Part shown: one piece after another, positions 43,233 through 50,620 of the stretch | Position numbering within the stretch: the first letter of the stretch is position 1 | Layout of the letters: every line of letters begins with the position of its first letter | From: Streptomyces sp. CB02009 | Lineage (GTDB): Bacteria > Actinomycetota > Actinomycetes > Streptomycetales > Streptomycetaceae | Direction: 5' to 3' | Assembly: GCF_001905825.1 (NCBI RefSeq) | Contig: NZ_LIVV01000011.1 | Location: 62,001-126,000, forward strand | DNA: 64,000 nucleotides | Program-made: the position numbers and the translations under genes | Notes under the pieces: model-generated | Seen by the model: the letters and a program-made list of their open reading frames with translations, nothing else | What the model was told of the DNA's origin: nothing | The model's database searches: none

Positions 43233-43703
43233 ATGTCGAACGCCGGCAAGGTCGTCAAGCTGTACGCGAAGGGGGCCCCGGTCGGAGTCGAGGACGGAGC
43301 CGTGGTCGGCTACCTCGCCGACCCGACCCGCGCCGGGGAGTGGCTGATCACCCGGGACGACGAGGGCTTCCGGCTCACCGCCAAGGGCACGGAGGAGACC
43401 ATCGCGTCGGAAGGCACCGAGCGGGCGCCCGTCGTCGCCCGCCCCGACGACTCCCCCGCGTCCGTCTGGCGCCTCCAGCGCGTCGAGGGGGACGAGGGGG
43501 CCGAGGGGGACGGTGACGGCGGCACCGTCGCGCTCACCACCCTCACCTCACTCGCCGACCTCCGGGACGGCACGTACGTGATCGACCAGAACGGTCTGGC
43601 CCTCGGCCGCGACCTGTTCGAGGACCGCTCCCTGCTCCCGAAGCGCATCTTCGTCCGTACGGACGACCGGGACCCGCAGTGGCGCATCGAGGTCCTCGCC
43701 TGA
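43233..43703 (+). CDS. Small beta-rich protein, possibly I66-type peptidase inhibitor
   Basis: A 156-residue acidic protein without signal peptide. It alternates short strands and turns (GEWLITRDDEGFRLTAKGTEE, VWRLQRVEGDEG, LRDGTYVIDQNGLALGRDLFED, RDPQWRIEVLA), a pattern that fits a beta-trefoil. It recalls bacterial proteins annotated as I66-family serine peptidase inhibitors, a resemblance I cannot confirm here. The ATG at 43233 is chosen for AGGAGG at 43223-43228; an upstream ATG at 43116 would translate the 9-bp repeats. Confidence 0.65.
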   Translation: MSNAGKVVKLYAKGAPVGVEDGAVVGYLADPTRAGEWLITRDDEGFRLTAKGTEETIASEGTERAPVVARPDDSPASVWRLQRVEGDEGAEGDGDGGTVALTTLTSLADLRDGTYVIDQNGLALGRDLFEDRSLLPKRIFVRTDDRDPQWRIEVLA

Positions 43704-43722
43704 GACGGCCGCCCGGCGCGCA

Positions 43723-43745
43723 CCCCATCCGGAACCCGGGTGGGG
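43723..43745. terminator. Hairpin between converging genes
   Basis: CCCCATCCGG can pair with CCCGGGTGGGG (one wobble and a mismatch). It lies 20 bases after the plus-strand stop and 20 bases from the response regulator's stop. Confidence 0.5.
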
Positions 43746-43764
43746 CAGGCCTTCGTCCTCCCCG

Positions 43765-44481
43765 TCAGCCCGTGAAACCCGGCACCACCAGACCCGACTC
43801 GTACGCGATGACCACCGCGTGCGTCCGGTTCTGCGCGCCGAGCTTGGTCAGGACGTTCCCGACGTGCGTCTTGACCGTCTCCAGGCTCACGGTGAGGGAC
43901 TCCGCGATCTCCGGGTTGGACAGGCCCGTGGCCATCAGCCGCAGTACTTCCTCCTCACGCCCCGTCAGCGCCGCCCTCGGCAGCGCCTCCGCGGAGTCCA
44001 GCGGACGGGCGGCGACCATCCGGCGCAGGGTCGCCGGGAAGAGGATCGCCTCGCCCGCCGCCACCACCCGTACCGCCTCCGCGATCTGCCGGACCGGAAG
44101 CCGCTTGAGCACGAAGCCGCTGGCACCCGCGCTGAGCGCGGCGGTGACGTAGTCGTCGTTCTCGAAAGTGGTGATCACGACGACCTTCGGCGGCGCCGGG
44201 GCAGGGCCCCCGCCCCTCGACCCCGCCGGCTCCCTCGGCGCCGCGAGGAGGCGGCGGGTCGCCTCGATCCCGTTGCACCGGGGCATCCGCACGTCCATCA
44301 GGACCACGTCCGGCCGCAGCCGCAACGCCCGCTCGACCACCTCGACGCCGTCGGCGGCCTCCCCGACCACCTCGATCCCCGGCTGTGCGGCGAGCAGCAT
44401 GCGCAGACCGGTACGGGTCACCTCGTCGTCGTCCGCGATCAGCAGCGTCGTGGCGGTCCCGGTGCCGTCGGGGCCGGTCAT
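43765..44481 (-). CDS. NarL/LuxR-type response regulator
   Basis: A 238-residue regulator. The receiver domain has the acidic pocket LLIADDDE and phospho-acceptor Asp63 in VVLMDVRMP, the switch Thr in VVVITTFEND, and Lys in GFVLKRLP. The LuxR DNA-binding domain (about 170-230) contains LTGREEEVLRLMATGLSNPEIAESL and VKTHVGNVLTKLGAQNR. A Pro/Gly-rich insertion of about 17 residues (near 82-98, EPAGSRGGGPAPAPP) sits in the receiver before the fourth strand. The ATG at 44481 overlaps the kinase stop in ATGA, indicating coupled synthesis; a GTG nine bases earlier is less likely. Confidence 0.92.
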   Translation of the reverse strand: MTGPDGTGTATTLLIADDDEVTRTGLRMLLAAQPGIEVVGEAADGVEVVERALRLRPDVVLMDVRMPRCNGIEATRRLLAAPREPAGSRGGGPAPAPPKVVVITTFENDDYVTAALSAGASGFVLKRLPVRQIAEAVRVVAAGEAILFPATLRRMVAARPLDSAEALPRAALTGREEEVLRLMATGLSNPEIAESLTVSLETVKTHVGNVLTKLGAQNRTHAVVIAYESGLVVPGFTG

Positions 44482-45782
44482 GCCGACCACCGTGCGGGCA
44501 GCCTGACCGCCAGCCGCCAGCGCCTCGGCCCGTCCGGGCCGGCGTCGATCTCGCCGTGCAGGAGTCGTACGCGCTCGGCGAGACCGGGCAGCCCGTGCCC
44601 GGACGTCGGGAAGGCCCGCGTGCGGCCCGTACGCGGCACGGCCCCCGTCTCGTTGACCACATCAAGCTCCAGCGCCTCCGGCCCGGCCGCTACCCGTACG
44701 GTGATCGGACCGCCGGAGCCGTGCCGGACGGCGTTGGTCAGCCCCTCCTGGACGATCCGGTACGCGGCCCGGGAGAGCGTCCCCCGCACCCGCGTCGGAT
44801 CCCCCGACCGCTCCCACTCCACCACCGCCCCCGTGTGCCGCACCCGTTCGAGGAGCTCGGGCAGGTCGGCCAACGTGCGGATCGGCGCGGCCGCGGCGGC
44901 CTCGGCGGTACCGGAAGCCTCGACGGCGCCGGTACCGGCCGTCTCGGCCTCGCGCTCCCGCAGGACGCCCAGGACGTAGTCCAGGTCTTCCAGCGCGGCC
45001 CGGGCGGACTCCTCGATGCTGCGCAGGGCGGCCCGCGCCGCCGCCGGGTCGGTGGACACCAGCTCGCCCGCCACCGCGGCCTGGATCGTGGTCGTCGTCA
45101 GGGTGTGACCGATGGAGTCGTGCAACTCGTGGGCCAGCCGGTTGCGTTCGGCCAGCTGCCGCTCCCGCTCGGCCGCGAGGGCGAGCCGCTCGGCCGTCGA
45201 CGGCCCGAGGAGCCGGGGAGCCGACCACCGCAGGGCGCGCGTCACGAGAACGCAGACGACGGCGGCGAGCAGCAGACAGCCGAGCGCCAGGGCCCAGCTC
45301 TGCCAGCCGCCCGTCACCCGTGCGGACCGGCCGAACAGACTGAGGGCCAGCTCGGCGCGGAGCCAGCCCCCCGGAAGGGCCAGGGCCAGGAAGAGCAGCA
45401 GCCCGCTCGCGAGCGCACCCGTCCAGCCGACGGTCACGTGCAGCAGCAGCCAGAGGGGGGTCCGCCAGCGCTGTCCGGCCTCGGGTGAGGTCCCGGGCGG
45501 ACGGGCGGCCGAGGGCGCGGGCAGGACCACGCGCAGGAGTCGGCGGGCCGCCAGGATCAGCACCCGTCGCGTGGTGCGGGCCAGGCCGACCAGGACGATC
45601 AGGGCGGCCCAGACGACCAGCACCATGACGAACAGGACGCCCTCGGGGGCGGATCGCCACACGAGCGCCGGAAGCAGCGCGAAGGACAGCAGGGGGAGGC
45701 TCGCGAGGGCGGCCGCGTAGGCGAACAGCGCGCCCGTGTACGTGGAACGGCGCAGCAGCGGCCGGAGTGCCTTGATCATCAT
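44478..45782 (-). CDS. Two-component sensor histidine kinase (HisKA_3)
   Basis: A 434-residue membrane kinase with about five N-terminal helices (near 17-40, 48-69, 108-137, 163-182). The dimerisation helix carries the phospho-acceptor His221 in RLAHELHDSIGHTL. The ATPase domain has the N box in YRIVQEGLTNAVRHGSG and the G box in GHGLPGLAERVRLLHG. There is no long extracytoplasmic loop, so it probably senses a membrane signal. It passes phosphate to the response regulator encoded next. ATG at 45782; the palindrome 45813-45834 lies 31 bases upstream. Confidence 0.93.
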   Translation of the reverse strand: MMIKALRPLLRRSTYTGALFAYAAALASLPLLSFALLPALVWRSAPEGVLFVMVLVVWAALIVLVGLARTTRRVLILAARRLLRVVLPAPSAARPPGTSPEAGQRWRTPLWLLLHVTVGWTGALASGLLLFLALALPGGWLRAELALSLFGRSARVTGGWQSWALALGCLLLAAVVCVLVTRALRWSAPRLLGPSTAERLALAAERERQLAERNRLAHELHDSIGHTLTTTTIQAAVAGELVSTDPAAARAALRSIEESARAALEDLDYVLGVLREREAETAGTGAVEASGTAEAAAAAPIRTLADLPELLERVRHTGAVVEWERSGDPTRVRGTLSRAAYRIVQEGLTNAVRHGSGGPITVRVAAGPEALELDVVNETGAVPRTGRTRAFPTSGHGLPGLAERVRLLHGEIDAGPDGPRRWRLAVRLPARWSA

Positions 45783-45812
45783 CGGCCAGTATGGACGGGC
45801 GACCCACGGCGG

Positions 45813-45834
45813 ACCTCCCCCGATCGGGGGAGGT
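45813..45834. promoter_or_regulatory. Perfect 22-bp palindrome between kinase and serine hydrolase genes
   Basis: Arms ACCTCCCCCGA and its exact complement meet with no spacer. The site is 31 bases from the kinase start and 82 bases from the divergent hydrolase start. It is a likely operator, plausibly for the NarL-type regulator of the same locus. Confidence 0.7.
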
Positions 45835-45915
45835 CTTTCTCCCGCGTTCCCGCGATGCGCTCAGCGCCCCCGGAAAACATGATCGTGTCCTGCCCGATCG
45901 ACGGAAGGACAACGG

Positions 45916-47097
45916 ATGAACACGCGAGCGATGAAGACCAGGACGTCGAGGTTCCGCCTCTCCCGAGCGCACAAGGGCCTCCGACGCGGGGGCGCGGCGG
46001 CCGCGGCGGCGGTGGTCGTCGCGGTGATGACGGCGGGCGCGCTCGCGCCGCCCGCGGCGGTCGCGGCGACGCGGCCGGACGCGGTGCAGCAGGGTCTGAA
46101 CGCCCTGGTGCGCGGGGGCCAGCCGGCGGCACTGGCGAGCGTCGAGGACGGCAGGGGGCACGCCCGTACGTACACCGCGGGGGTCGGCGACCTGGCCACG
46201 GGCGCGAAGGTGCCCAGGGACGGCCAGGTGAGGATCGGCAGCAACACGAAGACGTTCACGGCGGTGGTCGTGCTGCAACTGGTCGGCGAGGGGAAGATCG
46301 GCCTTGAGGAGTGGGTCGACACGTACCTGCCGGGGGTGGTCAGGGGGAAGGGGCTCGACGGAGGGAAGATCACCGTCCGTCAGCTGCTGCAGCACACGAG
46401 CGGGATTCCGGATTACGGGGCGGACATCAGCGACGAGGAGATGCTGCACCGGTACTTCGAGCCCCGTGATCTCGTGGATGTGGCGCTCACGCACGAAGCC
46501 GAGTTCGAACCGGGGAAGAAGTGGAGTTACAGCAACACGAACTACGTACTGGCGGGGCTGATCGTCCAGAAGGTGACGGGGCGCCCGTTGGCCGAGGAGA
46601 TCGACCGGCGGGTCGTGAGGCGGATCGGGCTGCGGCACACGTATTTCCCGGGGCAGGGAGACAGGAGCATCAGGGAGGCGCACCCGAAGGGCTATCACCG
46701 GATGAAGGCGGGTGAGCCGCTGCGCGACGTCACGCAGCTCGACCCGTCGGCGGGCTGGGCGGCGGGCCAGATGATCTCGACGAACTCGGACCTGAACCGC
46801 TTCTTCGGCGAACTGCTCGGCGGCGATCGCCTGCTGCGCAAGGCGCAGCGCGAGCAGATGCGGACGACGGTCCCGATCGAAGGGACGGAGTTCCACTACG
46901 GGTTGGGACTCATGAAGAGGCCGCTGTCGTGCGGAGGCTTCTACTGGGGCCACGGCGGCGACATCACGGGCTACGAGACCAGGGGCGGAGTCACGGAAGC
47001 CGGGCGGGCCGCGAACGTGACGGTGACGAGCATCCCGACGGAGACGGAGGCCGTGAAGGGTGTGGCGGAGGTCGTGGACACGGCTTTGTGCGGGTGA
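45916..47097 (+). CDS. Secreted serine hydrolase, class C beta-lactamase/DD-peptidase fold
   Basis: A 393-residue exported protein: a basic leader and signal helix (about 27-50, cleavage near AAVAAT), then the penicillin-recognising fold. Motif 1 SxxK is SNTK at 109-112, motif 2 is YSN at 205-207, and motif 3 is HGG at 346-348, the form used by D-alanyl-D-alanine carboxypeptidases and esterases of this group. ATG at 45916 with GGAAGGA upstream. It is divergent from the two-component system and may be its target, which would suit a cell-wall signal. After its stop begins the large inverted repeat. Confidence 0.92.
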   Translation: MNTRAMKTRTSRFRLSRAHKGLRRGGAAAAAAVVVAVMTAGALAPPAAVAATRPDAVQQGLNALVRGGQPAALASVEDGRGHARTYTAGVGDLATGAKVPRDGQVRIGSNTKTFTAVVVLQLVGEGKIGLEEWVDTYLPGVVRGKGLDGGKITVRQLLQHTSGIPDYGADISDEEMLHRYFEPRDLVDVALTHEAEFEPGKKWSYSNTNYVLAGLIVQKVTGRPLAEEIDRRVVRRIGLRHTYFPGQGDRSIREAHPKGYHRMKAGEPLRDVTQLDPSAGWAAGQMISTNSDLNRFFGELLGGDRLLRKAQREQMRTTVPIEGTEFHYGLGLMKRPLSCGGFYWGHGGDITGYETRGGVTEAGRAANVTVTSIPTETEAVKGVAEVVDTALCG

Positions 47098-47210
47098 GAG
47101 CGGGTGAGAGGGGTGGGCGCCGGAGGGCGGGGGTGAGGTGTCTGGGGCGACGGTCCAGCTCTACCTCGGGTGCGGCCGCCCTCTTTCCGAGTGTGGCGTC
47201 CTCCACCACC

Positions 47211-47273
47211 GCGTCAAGGGCGCTCCTTCGTCGCGTCGGCTTCGCCGATTCCGCTGCGCTCCACCCTTGACCC
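47211..47273 (+). repeat. 63-bp unit, left copy of perfect inverted pair
   Basis: Identical over 63 bases to the reverse complement of 47852-47914. The unit begins GTCAAGGG and ends CCCTTGAC once two or three flanking bases are trimmed, with an internal hairpin TCGGC-TTC-GCCGA, so each copy is itself a quasi-palindrome. It is framed by CGGCCGCCCTC...CCGAGTGTG on the left and CACACTCGGAGGGCGGCCG on the right. Confidence 0.92.
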
Positions 47274-47851
47274 GGCGGCGGAGGCCGCCTTTTCACACTC
47301 GGAGGGCGGCCGAGGGCCGGGGCCGACGCCAAGGCCCGGGTAGTGGGCGCCGCTTGGGGGCGTCTGATCGACGGTGGGTGGGGGCTTGGTTCGCGGCCGG
47401 GCGGGGTGGGCTCCGGTCGGCTGGTTCGGGGTGCGCGGTTGTTGAATGGGGCGGCCCGGCAGCGCTTAGCGGCTGTCCTTCGTCGGTTGGCTGGGATTCA
47501 GGCCCCGCTGGTCACTGCCGGTGGGTGGTGGGGTGGGGTCGGTGTGAGTTTCTTGCACTTTCAGCGCCCGATAAGGGCGATTCGCCCCTGATGGGGCATC
47601 TTTCGGGGCGTGTTACTCGGAGTAGCCCGCAGTTTCCTCCACCCACACCCCACCGGGGGTGACCAGCGGGGCCTGAAGCCCCACCACGGACCACCACAAC
47701 CCGCTAAGCCGTGCCCAACTGCCCCATTCAACTGCCGCGCACCCACCCACCGACCGGCACACGCCCGCCGACGCCGGCCACTGCCCGAGGCCCGGCGTGG
47801 ACCCGGCCCCCCGGACCGCCCTCCGAGAGTGTTTTCGCTCCTGGAGGTGGT

Positions 47852-47914
47852 GGGTCAAGGGTGGAGCGCAGCGGAATCGGCGAAGCCGACGCGACGAAGG
47901 AGCGCCCTTGACGC
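47852..47914 (-). repeat. 63-bp unit, right copy of perfect inverted pair
   Basis: Exact reverse complement of 47211-47273. Here the frame is GACCGCCCTCCGAGAGTG on the left and ACTCTCGGAAAGAGGGCGGTC on the right, matching the left copy's frame in inverted order. Confidence 0.92.
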
Positions 47915-48013
47915 ACCACCGGAAGGAGCGACTCTCGGAAAGAGGGCGGTCCCACCCGTCACTCACACACCCGGCCCACCCCAAGAAACCCAAGACCCGC
48001 ACCCCACCCGTAC

Positions 48014-48475
48014 CTAGTCCAAGCAGAACTCGTTCCCCTCCGGGTCCGCCATCACGATCCACCCCGCGCTCATCGGCGGCTCCGGCTCGAAGCGGCGCAG
48101 CCGCTTTCCTCCCCGCGCGACCAGCCGTTCGCAGGCCGCCTCCAGCGCCGCCATCCTCTCCTCCCCCTCCAGCCCCGGCGCCGCCCGCACGTCGAGGTGC
48201 ACCCGGTTCTTCGCCGTCTTCCCCTCCGGCACCTGCTGGAAGAACACCCGCGGCCCCTGCCCCTCCGGGTCCTCCAGGGCCGATCGCGTGTTGCGCTCCT
48301 CCTCCGGCACCCCCAGCTTCGCCAGGAACTCGTCCCACACGGCCAACGGGTCCGCCCCTTCCGGCAGTTCCACTCCCGGCGGGCCCGGATGGACGTACCC
48401 CAGCGCCTCGCGCCAGAAGGTCGACAGCGTCCTCGGGTCGTGTGCGTCGAACGTGACCTGGAATCGGCGGCTCAT
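48014..48475 (-). CDS. VOC (glyoxalase-like) family protein
   Basis: A 153-residue vicinal-oxygen-chelate protein: a start MSRRFQVTFDAHDPRTLSTFW, then GPRVFFQQVPEGKTAKNRVHLDV and the closing MADPEGNEFCLD motif that carries a metal-ligand position in the fold. Relatives include glyoxalase and antibiotic-binding proteins; the ligand is unknown. ATG at 48475 with GGAAGGGAG upstream, divergent from the broken WYL regulator. Confidence 0.88.
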   Translation of the reverse strand: MSRRFQVTFDAHDPRTLSTFWREALGYVHPGPPGVELPEGADPLAVWDEFLAKLGVPEEERNTRSALEDPEGQGPRVFFQQVPEGKTAKNRVHLDVRAAPGLEGEERMAALEAACERLVARGGKRLRRFEPEPPMSAGWIVMADPEGNEFCLD

Positions 48476-48565
48476 CGTGCTGCTCCCTTCCTCGCGGTGT
48501 GATGGATCCACCCTGGCACCCGAGGCGGACAGGATCGGTCCGCCACCTCTGGCAGGCTGGGCCAC

Positions 48566-49526
48566 ATGGACGAGCGAGGGACCACCGAGCGGGTACTCAC
48601 CCTCCTCGGGCTGCTGCAGCAACGCCGGTCCTGGTCCGGCCCCGAGCTTGCCGACCGGCTCGGCGTCACCCCGCGCACGGTGCGGCGCGACGTCGAGCGG
48701 CTGCGCACGCTCGGCTATCCGGTCCACGCCGGCCTGGGCGTGGGCGGCGGCTACCGGCTGGGCCGGGGGCAGGATCTGCCGCCCCTCCTCCTCGACGACG
48801 AGGAGGCCATCGCGACCGCGGTCTCCCTGCTCGCCGGCGCGGCCGCCGGTTCCGGTGACGCCACGATCCGGGCACTGACAAAGCTGGACCAGGTGCTCCC
48901 GGCTGCGGCACGAGGTGCGCACCCTGTCGGGCTCGGTGGAGTTCTTCGGCTCGGGCCGCGCACCGGTCGACCCCGACGTCCTCATGACCCTGGCCGGGGC
49001 CTGCCGCGAGGAGGTCGAGGCGGGGTTCGACTACCCCTCCGGGGGCTCGGTCGGGCCGCGCCGGGTCGAACCCCATCGCCTGGTCGCCTCCGACCGCCGC
49101 TGGTACCTCCTCGCGTACGACCTCGACCGCGACGGCTGGCGCACCTTCCGCCTGGACAGGATGACGGCGGTCGCGGCCCGGACGTGGCGCTTCCGCCCGC
49201 GCCCCGCGCCCGACGCTGCGGAGTACGTGCAGGAGGGTGTCACGAGCCGGGTCTACGCCCACCGGGCACGCTTCCTCGTCCACGCTCCGGCGGCCACGGT
49301 CCGCGCGCAGGTCCCGGCCTCGGCGGCGGTCGTCCACGAGCGGGGCGAGGACCGTTGCGAGGTCCTGAGCGGCGCGGCGAGCCTCGACCGCGTCCTCATG
49401 CACGTACTCCTCCTCGGGCACGAGTTCGAGCTGCTCGATCCCCCGGAGCTCAGGGACCGCTGCCAGGCTCTGGCGGAGAAGCTCCTGTCCGCTGCCTCCA
49501 CCCGGTGGCCGCGCCGTCCTGCCTAG
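48566..49526 (+). pseudogene. WYL-domain helix-turn-helix regulator, broken by frameshift
   Basis: From ATG 48566 the first frame encodes the HTH domain (LTLLGLLQQRRSWSGPELAD, VTPRTVRRDVERLRTLGYPV) and on to LTKLDQVLP near 48899. The rest of the family, RLRHEVRTLSGSVEFFGSG through the WYL domain (RLVASDRRWYLLAYDLDRDG, FRLDRM) to EKLLSA, is in another frame, readable from about 48903 to 49526. The expected text QVLPARLRHEV is restored by adding five bases: the local CTCCCGGCTGCGG looks like loss of one CCGGC/CCCGG copy. Both halves are well preserved, so the break is recent, or a sequencing or assembly error. Confidence 0.85.
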
Positions 49527-49536
49527 ACTGGCGGCC

Positions 49537-49920
49537 ATGGCATGCCGCATCAGTGAACTGGTCATCGACTGCGCCGATCCCGAGCGACTCGCCGCGTTCT
49601 GGAGCGAGGTCCTCGGGTACGTGGAGCTCGGCCGTGACGACGACGGGAGCATCGAGATCGGGCCGCCCGGCGTCGGCTTCGGCGGGCCGCAGCCGACCCT
49701 CATCCTCAGTCCCAGCAGCGATCCGCGCTCCGGGAAGCTCCCGCTCCACATCGACGTCAACCCCACCGACCGCGACCAGGAGGCGGAGTTGGAGCGGCTG
49801 CTCGCGCTCGGCGCCAGGCGGGCGGACGTGGGTCAGACCGGGGCCGAGAACTGGCACGTCCTGGTCGACCCGGAGGGCAACGAGTTCTGCCTCCTGTACC
49901 GCCGCCTCCAGCCGCTCTGA
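49537..49920 (+). CDS. VOC (glyoxalase-like) family protein
   Basis: A 127-residue protein of the vicinal-oxygen-chelate fold: MACRISELVIDCADPERLAA, FWSEVLGYVELG, HIDVNPTDRDQEAELERLLALG, and the end NWHVLVDPEGNEFCLLYRRL. Such proteins bind metals or small drugs. It starts 10 bases after the regulator pseudogene's stop, so the two were probably one operon. It also resembles the VOC gene at 48014 on the other side, hinting at a regulated pair. Confidence 0.88.
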   Translation: MACRISELVIDCADPERLAAFWSEVLGYVELGRDDDGSIEIGPPGVGFGGPQPTLILSPSSDPRSGKLPLHIDVNPTDRDQEAELERLLALGARRADVGQTGAENWHVLVDPEGNEFCLLYRRLQPL

Positions 49921-49974
49921 GCCACCACCACGGAACCGGGCCGGGCGGAGGGCGGGCGGGGCTCACCGGCCACA

Positions 49975-50004
49975 GTCCGGTCGGGTCCGGTCGGGTCCGG
50001 TCGG
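49975..50004. repeat. Three 10-bp direct repeats upstream of the DUF1203 gene
   Basis: GTCCGGTCGG three times without interruption in the 157-base intergenic gap. Confidence 0.8.
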
Positions 50005-50077
50005 CTGGGCGCCGCCGCCGCACCGCCGCGTCCGAATTCCGCCAGCGGCCGCCTCGCCGCCACGCGACGCTGGCCGT

Positions 50078-50596
50078 ATGAGCACTCAGACCACCACCAC
50101 GACCGCATACGACGCCCGCCCCATCGGGCCCTCCGCCCTCGCCGAGCTGCGGGTCACCGACGACGCGGGCCGCGTCTGCGTTCCGTACTCCGCCGACGAG
50201 GGCGGCGACCCGCTCCGCTGCTGTCTGCGTCTCTCCGTCCCCGGCGAGCGGATCGCGCTCGTCTCGTACGCGCCGCTGCGGCGCTGGGCGGCCGAGACGG
50301 GGGCAGAGCCGGGCGCGTACGACGAGCAGGGCCCCGTCTTCGTCCACGCCGAGGAGTGCGGCGGGCCCGCGCCGTCGGAGGCGTACCCCTTCGCCCGGGC
50401 GGAGGCGCTCAGGACCGTGCGTCGCTACGACGCGGCGGGCCGCATCGTCGGGGGCCGGCTGCTTGAGATTCCGGCGGCGACGTCCGAGGGCTTCGACCGG
50501 GCGTTCGCCGAGGCGTTCGCCGACCCGGCCGTGGCGCTGGTCCACGTCCGGGCGGTCGAGTACGGCTGCTTCCACTTCGAGGTCCGTCGCCCCTGA
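50078..50596 (+). CDS. DUF1203 domain protein
   Basis: A 172-residue cytosolic protein. The segments YSADEGGDPLRCCLRLSVPG, RIALVSYAPLRRW, YDEQGPVFVHAEECGG and FHFEVRRP match the DUF1203 family as I recall it. The family has no established role. ATG at 50078, no clear SD. The preceding 157 bases contain three 10-bp repeats. It converges with the SMP-30 gene (24-base gap). Confidence 0.85.
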   Translation: MSTQTTTTTAYDARPIGPSALAELRVTDDAGRVCVPYSADEGGDPLRCCLRLSVPGERIALVSYAPLRRWAAETGAEPGAYDEQGPVFVHAEECGGPAPSEAYPFARAEALRTVRRYDAAGRIVGGRLLEIPAATSEGFDRAFAEAFADPAVALVHVRAVEYGCFHFEVRRP

Positions 50597-50620
50597 GCGG
50601 CGGGCGCCCCGCCGGCCCGT

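Larger units (their letters stand above)
47167..47958. repeat. Nearly 800-bp nested imperfect inverted repeat (gene-free region)
   Basis: The 916 bases between the serine hydrolase stop (47097) and the glyoxalase-fold stop (48014) hold no credible gene. Nearly all of it folds back on itself. Outer arms 47167-47340 and 47785-47958 match as inverted copies, including a perfect 63-base unit at each side. Inner arms near 47430-47520 and 47655-47745 also match, for example 47497-47515 against 47659-47677 (19 of 19 complementary) and TTGAATGGGG at 47442 against 47722-47731. The middle carries the hairpin GGGCGATTCGCCC (47575-47587). Small length differences between the arms show the copies have drifted. 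Confidence 0.9.

Noticed and set aside
47138-48338. Several open frames of 60-241 codons across the inverted repeat
   Set aside because: Their translations are mirror images of each other, lack domain sequence and initiation signals, and follow the symmetry of the repeat. The minus-strand one also runs through the real VOC gene.
48566-50596. Single 676-codon reading frame spanning the WYL half, the VOC gene and DUF1203
   Set aside because: Only the first 115 and last 172 codons are meaningful. The middle is out-of-frame translation after the frameshift.
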